Of a stretch of 64,000 nt of DNA, positions 56,736 through 64,000 are shown piece by piece (position 1 is the stretch's first letter; every line of letters begins with the position of its first letter). Made by a program: the position numbers and the translations under genes. Origin of the DNA: Verrucomicrobiota bacterium (GTDB lineage: Bacteria; Verrucomicrobiota; Verrucomicrobiia; Chthoniobacterales; Terrimicrobiaceae); contig JAPLTG010000015.1 in assembly GCA_026398255.1 (NCBI GenBank), positions 124,001-188,000 of the forward strand, written 5' to 3'. Under the pieces are notes generated by a model that was not told the origin of the DNA, ran no database searches, and saw only the letters and a program-made list of their open reading frames with translations.

Positions 56736-58583
56736 ATGTGTGGAATCGTCGCCTATATCGGCCCCTCGGATGCCCTTCCCGTCTTGCTCGACGGACTTCG
56801 CCGCCTCGAATACCGAGGCTATGATTCGGCTGGTTTGGCACTCCTGAACCCCGGCGGCATCGAGGTGCGAAAAGCCGTCGGCCGCATTGCGAATCTCGCC
56901 ACGGAAATCGAAAAATTTCCCATTCGCGGCCAAGCCGGCATCAGCCACACCCGGTGGGCGACACACGGCGCGGTGACGCGCGACAACGCCCACCCCCACG
57001 CGGATCAGTCCGGCAAGCTCCACCTCGTTCACAATGGAGTCATCGAGAATTACCAATCGCTCCGCGAACAACTCCAGGAGCGCGGGCATATTTTCCACTC
57101 GCAAACCGACACCGAGGTTTTAGCCCATCTCGTCGGCGAGGCATTCGACCGCTCCACCTCCCGCGATGGCGCCGCCCTCATTGAAGCGCTGCGACAGGCC
57201 CTGCGACAGGTGATCGGCACCTACGGAATTTCCGTCATCCACGCCGAGGTTCCGGGTTTAATCGTCGGCGCACGGCGGGGAAGTCCACTCGTTCTCGGCA
57301 TCGGAAAACACGAGCATTTTCTGGCCAGCGATGTGAGCGCGATCGTCGCCCACACCCGCGAAGTGGTTTATTTAAACGACTACGAGATCGTCGCCATCCA
57401 GGCTGAGGGATTCGAGATTTCGACGGTTTCGGGAACGGGTGCGGATTTTCAGGTTAGCAAGGTCGAGTTCACTGCCGAGTCGGTGGATAAGGGACAATTC
57501 CCGCACTACATGCTTAAGGAAATCCACGAGCAGCCAAACAGCGTGCGCGACGCCATGCGCGGCCGTCTTTCGATCGAGGAGGCCACCGCGAAACTCGGCG
57601 GCCTCAACATGACCAATGCCGAACTCCGCGCTGTCGATCGCGTGATTCTCACAGGCTGCGGCACCGCACTCCACTCAGCGCTCGTCGGGGAATACCTCAT
57701 CGAATCCCTCTCGCACATTCCGGTGGAATGCGAGTTCGCCAGCGAATTTCGCTACCGCAACATCCCGCTCGATCGCGACACGCTGGTGTTCGTCATCAGC
57801 CAGAGCGGCGAGACCGCTGACACGCTCGCCGCCCTGCGAGAGAGTCAACGAAAAGGCCACCGCACGCTCGGCATTTGCAACAATGTCGCGAGCACGATCG
57901 CCCGTGAGAGCGACGGCGGCGTCTACATGCACGCCGGCCCCGAGATCGGCGTCGCCGCCACAAAGTCCTTCACCTCGCAGCTCACCATCTTCGCCCTTCT
58001 CGGCCTCCTTCTCGGCCGCATCCGCCACCTCTCCCACAGCGACGGACGCGACATCATCGCAGAGATGGAAAAACTCCCCGACCTCGTCGCACGCACGCTG
58101 GAACTCGAAACCCAGGTCGCCGCGATCGCAAAGAAATACGCCCGAGCGAACAACTTCCTCTTCATGGGCCGCCAAGCCCACTACCCGGTCGCCCTCGAAG
58201 GCGCGCTGAAACTCAAGGAAATCAGCTACATTTCCGCCTCCGGCTACCCCAGCGCGGAACTCAAACACGGCGTCATCGCGCTCGTCACCGAGGAAACCCC
58301 CTCCGTTTTCATTGCGCCTCAGGATGCCGTGTTCGAAAAAAACCTCAGCAACATCGAGGAAGTCAAAGCTCGCAAAGGCCCGGTTATCGCCATCGGCACG
58401 GAAGGCGACACCTCCCTGCGCAAAGTCTGCGACGAGGTGATCCTCATCCCCGATGCGCCTGTCTATCTCTCACCGATCCTCAGCGTAATCCCCCTCCAAA
58501 TGCTCGCCTACCACATCGCCAACGAACTCGGCTGCGATGTGGACAAACCCCGCAACCTCGCAAAGAGCGTGACGGTGGAGTAA
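56736..58583 (+). CDS. glmS: Glutamine-fructose-6-phosphate aminotransferase
   Basis: The protein has 615 residues. The glutaminase domain starts MCGIVAYIG with the catalytic Cys after Met, then LEYRGYDSAGLAL, GQAGISHTRWATHG and HNGVIENY. Two SIS domains follow, with ILTGCGTALHSALVGEYLIE, ISQSGETADTLAALRE and AKSVTVE at the end. It makes glucosamine-6-phosphate for peptidoglycan and LPS. It shares a 48-bp divergent promoter region with glgC, with no room for a glmS ribozyme. Confidence 0.98.
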   Translation: MCGIVAYIGPSDALPVLLDGLRRLEYRGYDSAGLALLNPGGIEVRKAVGRIANLATEIEKFPIRGQAGISHTRWATHGAVTRDNAHPHADQSGKLHLVHNGVIENYQSLREQLQERGHIFHSQTDTEVLAHLVGEAFDRSTSRDGAALIEALRQALRQVIGTYGISVIHAEVPGLIVGARRGSPLVLGIGKHEHFLASDVSAIVAHTREVVYLNDYEIVAIQAEGFEISTVSGTGADFQVSKVEFTAESVDKGQFPHYMLKEIHEQPNSVRDAMRGRLSIEEATAKLGGLNMTNAELRAVDRVILTGCGTALHSALVGEYLIESLSHIPVECEFASEFRYRNIPLDRDTLVFVISQSGETADTLAALRESQRKGHRTLGICNNVASTIARESDGGVYMHAGPEIGVAATKSFTSQLTIFALLGLLLGRIRHLSHSDGRDIIAEMEKLPDLVARTLELETQVAAIAKKYARANNFLFMGRQAHYPVALEGALKLKEISYISASGYPSAELKHGVIALVTEETPSVFIAPQDAVFEKNLSNIEEVKARKGPVIAIGTEGDTSLRKVCDEVILIPDAPVYLSPILSVIPLQMLAYHIANELGCDVDKPRNLAKSVTVE

Positions 58584-58701
58584 TGCAGTAAGCTTTTTGA
58601 ATGTGAGCTAGGTGCGCGGAGTCGCGCAAATTTGCTAACTGAACAGATGCTTCGCAGAATTTTTTCGTAAAGCTGGGCAACCTTATTTACCGGTTTCCGC
58701 C

Positions 58702-59121
58702 TCAAGGTTGGATGGCAACACCGAGCGCCTGCCCGAGCTTGATGAAATCGTGGTGCCCGGATTCCACCACCCAGCGCAGGATGTCGAGATCCAGTTCGTC
58801 GTATTGATGCACGGCGACATTGCGGAATCCCGCCATGCCGCGAAGGGACTTGGAGAGTTCGGAGTCAATCAAGCCTTCGCGCTCCAACAGGATGAACGCG
58901 CCAGCACTGCTTTGCGGCACCCCCAAGCGGCGTTCGGCCACGACATGCATCGCCATATCGATCGCGGCCTGACAGGCTCGTTCGATGTTAAGGGTGAGGG
59001 CATCCAGATGGGTTAAATCGTCGTCGTCGGGACAGGCTTCGACTTCCTCGCGAAGACGACGAATGCAGCGCTCAATGATCGCCGCTTTGTTAAGAAGGAC
59101 ATCGTCAGCAGGCGTAGGCAT
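58702..59121 (-). CDS. hepT: HepT-like ribonuclease toxin
   Basis: The protein has 139 residues, all helical, of the DUF86/HepT family. The active-site motif Rx4HxY is present as Arg100-NVAV-His105-Gln-Tyr107 (FRNVAVHQY). ATG 59121 (MPTPADDVLL) overlaps the end of the nucleotidyltransferase gene by 17 bp. HepT toxins cleave RNA (tRNA) and are neutralised by AMPylation of the Tyr by MntA. A 118-bp gap without features separates it from glmS. Confidence 0.9.
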   Translation of the reverse strand: MPTPADDVLLNKAAIIERCIRRLREEVEACPDDDDLTHLDALTLNIERACQAAIDMAMHVVAERRLGVPQSSAGAFILLEREGLIDSELSKSLRGMAGFRNVAVHQYDELDLDILRWVVESGHHDFIKLGQALGVAIQP

Positions 59122-59503
59122 CGAGAATCTCCCTTCGGGTTTCCTGAAGTTCGGCATACATCGAGAGCGCCAGCATGGCGAACCGGCGGCGTGCGGCGGG
59201 GTTGCGCTCGTAGAAAAGTTTTCCGCGAGAGACCGTTTCCTTGGCGTAAACCAAATTTCCTGTGTGCAGGATTCCTAAATCGACCGGCAGTCCAGTGATG
59301 GTTTCCAAATCCGCCGCCAACTCGGCAAGACGCCTTCCGGGAAATTGGGCACCACGGGTCGGCAAAAGAGCGATGTCCAGATCACTGTCGGAGCGGAGTT
59401 GTCCACTGGCCGCGGAGCCCAGCAGGTAGGCCGCGTCAATCTCCCCGATTTCCCCCAAGCGCTTTGCCAGGGATTGAAGAATCGAGGTCGAGATTCCGGA
59501 CAT
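59105..59503 (-). CDS. mntA: MntA-like nucleotidyltransferase antitoxin
   Basis: The protein has 132 residues with a minimal nucleotidyltransferase fold. The GSx10DxD motif is intact: LLGSAASGQLRSDSDLDIALL, with Gly29-Ser30 and Asp41/Asp43. In the characterised HEPN/MNT systems (type VII) this enzyme AMPylates HepT. It overlaps hepT by 17 bp and starts 8 bp after the ftsH stop, so it may be transcribed with ftsH. Confidence 0.9.
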   Translation of the reverse strand: MSGISTSILQSLAKRLGEIGEIDAAYLLGSAASGQLRSDSDLDIALLPTRGAQFPGRRLAELAADLETITGLPVDLGILHTGNLVYAKETVSRGKLFYERNPAARRRFAMLALSMYAELQETRREILDAYAC

Positions 59504-59511
59504 GGCGGTGA

Positions 59512-61576
59512 CTACGCTGGCGCCGGTGAGGGCAGGCCGCCGGCGGGGAATTCGGGTTTGATCGATTCGGGCGGTTGGTGCGCGGAGTCGGTGGGCGGGG
59601 GGGGAAGTGGCGGTGGGGCGGCTTCCACGATCGGTGGGTTTTTGATTTCGCCGTGCTCGAGGATTTCCTTCACATGCGAGGCGTCGAGCGTTTCGTATTC
59701 GAGCAGGGCTTTGGCGAGAACTTCGACAGCCGTGCGCCTCTCATCGAGCTTCCGCTGGGCGCGGGCATAGGCTTCGTCGATAATGCGTTTGACCTCGGCG
59801 TCGATCTGTTGGGCGGTGGCTTCGCTGTATTCGCGGGGACGGGAGAGGTCGCGGGCGAGGAAGACATGCTCGCCGCCTTCGGCGAAACTGATCATGCCGA
59901 GCGAGCTCATGCCCCATTCGCAAACCATCTTGCGGGCTAGGCTGGTGGCTTGGCGGATGTCGCCGGCGGCGCCGTTCGAGATGTCGTTGGTGAACATTTC
60001 CTCGGCGATGCGGCCGCCCATCGTGACGGCGAGGAGGTCGAGGGCTTCTTTTTGCTGCGTGGAGTATTTATCGCCCTCAGGGAGATACATCGTCGCGCCG
60101 AGGTAGGGGCCGCGCGGGATGATGGTGACCTTGTGGAGCGGGCTGGTGTGCTCGAGGAGGACATTAAGGATCGCGTGGCCGGCCTCGTGCCAGGCGGTAG
60201 AGGTTTTTTCGCGTTCGCTCATGGCCATGGAGCGGCGTTCCTTGCCCCAGCGGACCTTGTCGCGGGCCTCTTCGAGTTCACGCATGGTGACCGCTTTAAG
60301 GCCTTTTCTCGCGGCGAGGAGGGCGGCTTCATTCAGGACATTCGCGAGTTCCGCACCGGAGTAGCCGGGCGTGCCGCGAGCAAGGACGCCGAGATCGACG
60401 CCTTCGGCGACCTTCACTTTTTTCGCGTGGACTTTGAGGATTTCTTCGCGGCCTTTGACATCGGGGAGAGAGACGGTGACCTGGCGGTCGAAGCGGCCGG
60501 GGCGCAGGAGCGCGGGGTCGAGGACATCGGGGCGGTTCGTGGCGGCGATGATGATCACGCCTTCTTGGGTATCGAAGCCGTCCATCTCGACGAGGAGCTG
60601 GTTGAGCGTCTGCTCGCGCTCGTCGTGTCCACCGCCCATGCCGTGACCGCGATGGCGACCGACGGCGTCGATTTCATCGATGAACATCAAGCCAGGTGCG
60701 GATTTTTTGCCTTGCTCGAACATGTCGCGGACGCGAGAGGCGCCGACGCCGACGAACATTTCCACGAAGTCCGAGCCACTGATCGAGAAGAACGGCACAT
60801 CGGCTTCGCCGGCAATAGCGCGGGCGAGGAGGGTTTTGCCGGATCCGGTGGGTGCCGGTTCCCGGGGAGCCGACCATGAGGATGCCCTTGGGAATGCGGC
60901 CGCCGAGTTTTTGGAATTTCTTGGGATCTTTGAGGAATTCGACGAGTTCCTGCACCTCGTCCTTCGCCTCCTCGACGCCGGCGACATCTTTGAAGGTGAT
61001 GCGGTTTTTATCCTTCGAGAGCATGCGGGCTTTCGACTTGCCGAAGTTGAACGCGCCCTTACCCGCCATTTTGATCTGCGAGCGAAAGAAGAAATAGAGG
61101 ATGACCAAAAACAAAACGATCGGCAGGAAGCTCACGATGGCCGAGGCGAGGAGGTCGGTCTTTGGTGTGATGGCCGGGGTGATGCCTGCGTCGCCGAGAA
61201 CTTTTTCGATCTCGGAGCCGTTGAACTGCGTGAAGATCGGAGTGCGGAATTGAATCGGCACTTCCTCGCCGGTAGCGGGCGATGGGAGTTTCACCTTGCC
61301 CTCGAAATACTGGGTATTGCGTCCCTCCTCGACCACGAGCTGGAGCGGGGCGTCGGCGGAGACCACGATCTTGCCCTGCTTCACGAGATCGATGAAACGC
61401 GGGTATTGGATTTGCTGGATCTGGGCGAAATTGTTTCCTCGGAAAAGAAACGCGCCGCCGATGAGAGCGAAGGCGATGGCGAAGAGAACGAGGCCACGCC
61501 AGTTGAGTTGAGGGTCCTGACCGCCTCCTTGGCGCTGGCGGTTATCGTTGGGTGGCTTCGGGTTTTCGTCTGACAT
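59512..61576 (-). pseudogene. ftsH: ATP-dependent zinc metalloprotease FtsH, frame broken in Walker A
   Basis: From ATG 61576 the first frame encodes the N-terminal anchor ([19 protein letters not shown]), the periplasmic part, a second membrane helix ([19 protein letters not shown]) and the AAA start up to [12 protein letters not shown] near 60855. The rest, [40 protein letters not shown], the SRH, the zinc motif HEAGH and a Pro-rich C-terminus, is in another frame. A 16-bp imperfect tandem duplication lies at the junction. Without frame restoration the product ends at 60674 and lacks ATPase and protease. ftsH is usually essential, so mutation with a second copy elsewhere, or an assembly error, are the main options. 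Confidence 0.9.
60837..60868. repeat. 16-bp imperfect tandem duplication at the ftsH Walker A codons
   Basis: On the minus strand TCCCCGGGAACCGGCA (60868-60853) is followed by CCCACCGGATCCGGCA (60852-60837), 12 of 16 identical. Each could encode one version of the P-loop: S-P-G-T-G-K or P-T-G-S-G-K. Confidence 0.85.
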
Positions 61577-61596
61577 TCGCGCAACTTTCGCGCAAG

Positions 61597-62376
61597 ATGC
61601 CCTCTTGGCAAATGCAAAAAACTCCCACTGATCGAGCCCTCGTCGCCTCCATCCACGATGTAAGTCCATCGACCCAGCGCCAAACGGACCGGATTCTCGA
61701 GGATTTGCGGGGGCTGGGTTGCGCCAAAACCTCGCTGCTCGTGATCCCCGACCACCACCGGCGCGGGAGGATTTCGGGCGACGCGGAGTTTCTCGACTGG
61801 CTGAAAGCGCGGCTCGCGGAGGGTCACGAGGCGGTGCTTCACGGGTATTTCCACCTTCGCGGACAAAAGCAGGGCGACGGCTTGGCCAAAAAACTGGTGA
61901 CGCAGAGCTACACCGCCGGGGAGGGCGAGTTTTTCGATTTGGAGCGCGAGGAGGCGGCGCGGCTTTTGCGGGACGGGCTCGCCGAGTTCGCTGCGGCGGA
62001 TATCACGCCGACAGGGTTTATCGCGCCCGCGTGGCTGCTCGGGAGCGAGGCGGAAGCGGCCGTGCGCGAGGCGGGATTCGACTACACCACGCGGATCGCG
62101 ACGGTGGTGGATTTTAAAAAAGGAACGACGCACCGCTCGCGGAGTTTGGTGTGGAGCGTGCGGGCGCATTGGAGGCGGGTTTGCAGCTTAGCTTGGAACC
62201 GCTCGTTGTTCCTCGCGACCAAATCCTCCCCTCTTCTTCGCATCGGCATCCATCCGCCAGATTGGGACCATCGCGCAATCCGGCGTCAGATTTTGGCCCT
62301 CACCCGTGCGGCGCTTGCCGACCGCGAGGCGATGACCTATCAGCAATGGCTGCTCCGGCAGAGGAGCCTCCGATGA
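61597..62376 (+). CDS. DUF2334/polysaccharide deacetylase-like protein
   Basis: The protein has 259 residues. [24 protein letters not shown] carries the HD metal pair of the NodB-like DUF2334 family. [15 protein letters not shown] has the H-x3-H-type metal ligands, and [11 protein letters not shown] closes the barrel. It may deacetylate an envelope glycan. ATG 61597 is chosen; ATG 61612 is an alternative. It diverges from ftsH across 20 bp, and its TGA overlaps the next gene's ATG. Confidence 0.83.
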   Translation: MPSWQMQKTPTDRALVASIHDVSPSTQRQTDRILEDLRGLGCAKTSLLVIPDHHRRGRISGDAEFLDWLKARLAEGHEAVLHGYFHLRGQKQGDGLAKKLVTQSYTAGEGEFFDLEREEAARLLRDGLAEFAAADITPTGFIAPAWLLGSEAEAAVREAGFDYTTRIATVVDFKKGTTHRSRSLVWSVRAHWRRVCSLAWNRSLFLATKSSPLLRIGIHPPDWDHRAIRRQILALTRAALADREAMTYQQWLLRQRSLR

Positions 62377-64000
62377 ACCGCACGACAACACGAACCGACC
62401 TTCACATCCACTCGCGCCACAGCACGCGCGCGGCGGACTGGGTTTTGCGGCGATTGGATTTTCCGGCGAGCGCCTCGGATCCGCTGGAACTCTACGGAAT
62501 ATTGCGCGCGGCGGGCATGCGGTTCGTCACGCTCACGGACCAAAACACCATCGACGGCTGTCTCGAAATCGCCCACATGCCGGATGTGATCCTCGGCGAG
62601 GAGGTCGCCACGGTTTTTCCCGAGGACGACTGCCGCATCCATGTGCTCGTGTGGGGACTCAACGAGGCGCAACACCGCGAGATCGAGAAGGCCCGCGAGA
62701 GCATTTACGACCTGCAAGCCTACCTCTTCGCCCAAAACCTCGCGCACTCCATTGCCCATCCTTTTCACAGCCTGAATGGAAAACTCGGCGCGCTGCATCT
62801 GCAAAAACTCGCGCTGATGTTCCGTCATTTCGAAGGTATCAACAGCCGCTACGGCCAGTTGGCAAGCGCCTCGGCGCAATCGCTCCTCGGCAACCTCACA
62901 CCGCGCCACATTGAGATTTTCAATGCCCGCACCGGCCTAGAGCCGACGCATGACGAACCCTGGCGCAAGATTTTCACCGGCGGTTCTGACGACCACGGCG
63001 GGACTCATCCTGCGGGGGCGTTCACCGAAACCGCCGCCTGCGCGACGGCCGAGGACTTTTTACGAAATATCCGCGAAGGCCGTTGCGAAGCCGCCGGACG
63101 GGCGGGAACTCCCCTCGCGATGGCGCACGGCACCTACAGCACCGCCTTCGAATACGCCAAGGCCCGCCTGCCGCTGAAGTCCGGCGACCCGACTGCTGCG
63201 CTACTCGAAAAAATCACCTCCCGATTCATGGAGGGCCGCGACCCGACGGAGTTCTCGCTCATCGACAAATTCGGATTCGTCACCCAAGGCATCCTCACCG
63301 GGAAAATTTTTGAGATCGCAAAATCCGGCAACCGCTCGCTCTGGAAGCAGCTCTCCGACTCTCTGAACCAGCCGGAACTAAAAGCCGCGATGGCCCGCGA
63401 AACGGCCGGCGTGGAGGAGGCCGAGCGCCGTGCGTTTTTGATGGCGAACCTGATTGCCAACCGGCTCGGCTACCGCTTCGTCACCGATTTCATCCAGCAA
63501 ATCTCGAAAGGAAAATTCCTCGAGAGCATCCAGACGATCATTCCACTCGCGCCGATCGCCGCGCTGCTCAGCCCTTACATCCACGCCTTCCGTCTGCCGA
63601 AGCGCGACTGGCTCCGCTCGAGCGCACGCGACCTCTCAGGCGGCATTCCGGATTTTCTAAAAAACAAACGGCGCGCGTGGTTCACCGACACGCTGGAGGA
63701 TGTGAACGGCGTCGCCACGACGATCCGCAAAATGACCGCCGCCGGAGTCGCTGCCGGGCGGGATCTCACCATCGTCACCTGCCGCTCCGAAGTCGCTGAC
63801 CACGGGGTTCCTTTAAAAAACTTCGCGCCCATCGGCGAGTTCGAATTGCCCGAATACGAACTCCAGCGCCTGAGTTTTCCTCCGGTGCTCCAGATTTTCG
63901 ATTGGCTCGAGCGTGAGAAAATTTCCGAGTTGATCATCAGCACGCCAGGGCCGATCGGGCTGTGCGCGCTCGCCGCCGCGAAGTCACTCGGCCTGCCTGC
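62373..64000 (+). CDS. PHP-domain glycosyltransferase (runs off the window)
   Basis: The frame is open for 542 codons to the edge. The N-terminus is a PHP phosphoesterase domain: RTDLHIHSRHSTRAADWVL with the HxH pair, RFVTLTDQNTIDG, VILGEEV, SIAHPFH and FTGGSDDHGG. From about residue 350, LANLIANRLGYRFVTDFIQ and later IFDWLEREKISELIISTPGPIGLCALAAAKSLGLPA resemble the start of a GT4 glycosyltransferase of the diacylglycerol/mannosyl type. PHP-GT fusions are known but uncharacterised. ATG 62373 overlaps the deacetylase-like gene (ATGA), so the two are cotranscribed and may act on the same glycolipid. Confidence 0.8.
   Translation, partial: MNRTTTRTDLHIHSRHSTRAADWVLRRLDFPASASDPLELYGILRAAGMRFVTLTDQNTIDGCLEIAHMPDVILGEEVATVFPEDDCRIHVLVWGLNEAQHREIEKARESIYDLQAYLFAQNLAHSIAHPFHSLNGKLGALHLQKLALMFRHFEGINSRYGQLASASAQSLLGNLTPRHIEIFNARTGLEPTHDEPWRKIFTGGSDDHGGTHPAGAFTETAACATAEDFLRNIREGRCEAAGRAGTPLAMAHGTYSTAFEYAKARLPLKSGDPTAALLEKITSRFMEGRDPTEFSLIDKFGFVTQGILTGKIFEIAKSGNRSLWKQLSDSLNQPELKAAMARETAGVEEAERRAFLMANLIANRLGYRFVTDFIQQISKGKFLESIQTIIPLAPIAALLSPYIHAFRLPKRDWLRSSARDLSGGIPDFLKNKRRAWFTDTLEDVNGVATTIRKMTAAGVAAGRDLTIVTCRSEVADHGVPLKNFAPIGEFELPEYELQRLSFPPVLQIFDWLEREKISELIISTPGPIGLCALAAAKSLGLP

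Overview
This 64 kb window is a GC-rich, gene-dense bacterial chromosome segment with about 57 protein genes, one tRNA and no rRNA. Gene content points to a Gram-negative bacterium of the PVC group, most likely Verrucomicrobiota. The evidence is an outer-membrane protein ending in Phe at the left edge, an LPS-type glycosyltransferase, a FecR-domain secreted protein, a formylglycine sulfatase, a rhomboid with a DUF6576-like tail, a DUF2270 protein and tandem PilT ATPases. This placement is inferred from protein style; no phylogenetic marker was searched. No prophage, IS element or CRISPR array was seen. Most genes have no clear Shine-Dalgarno sequence, and many neighbours overlap as ATGA.

Left part (1-23 kb): an Fe-S photolyase-like protein, a DUF4143 ATPase, and the SAM cycle (metK-ahcY) divergent from a SahR-like ArsR-methyltransferase fusion. 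Next come surface-glycan genes (two GT4 glycosyltransferases, a methyltransferase, GPP34, YdcF), adenosine deaminase, a sulfatase, lactaldehyde dehydrogenase (aldA), a yeast-type cytosine deaminase and a GT87-like membrane protein. A FecR protein is translationally coupled to a secreted protein with a long Pro-rich repeat tail. A basic unknown protein, prfA and rpmE follow.

Middle (23-43 kb): a Doc/AbrB toxin-antitoxin pair; monomeric isocitrate dehydrogenase followed by 2-oxoacid dehydrogenase E1alpha-E1beta-E2; a DUF4340/membrane protein/glutaredoxin run; a DinG-type helicase; tRNA-Ser(GCU); a MazF/RHH pair. The feoA-feoB-(Cys-rich)-thiE operon has a candidate Fur box. Glycolysis (gap-pgk), a low-GC methyltransferase and rpsO-pnp follow.

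Right part (43-64 kb): two PilT-family ATPases, a WaaE-like glycosyltransferase, MazG, DUF2270, a rhomboid, uvrA with a coupled TPR protein, a phosphoesterase and lipoprotein, glgC divergent from glmS, a HepT/MntA pair, ftsH, a DUF2334 deacetylase-like gene and a PHP-glycosyltransferase running off the edge.

The most unusual points are two housekeeping genes whose frame is broken at informative places. mazG breaks at A_AAA_AAG, the dnaX-type slippery heptamer, and a -1 slip restores the expected family sequence. ftsH carries a 16-bp imperfect tandem duplication exactly in the Walker A codons. Other points are the SahR-like regulator with an AT-palindrome in the shared promoter, three toxin-antitoxin modules with partly non-canonical partners, and two long intergenic inverted repeats.
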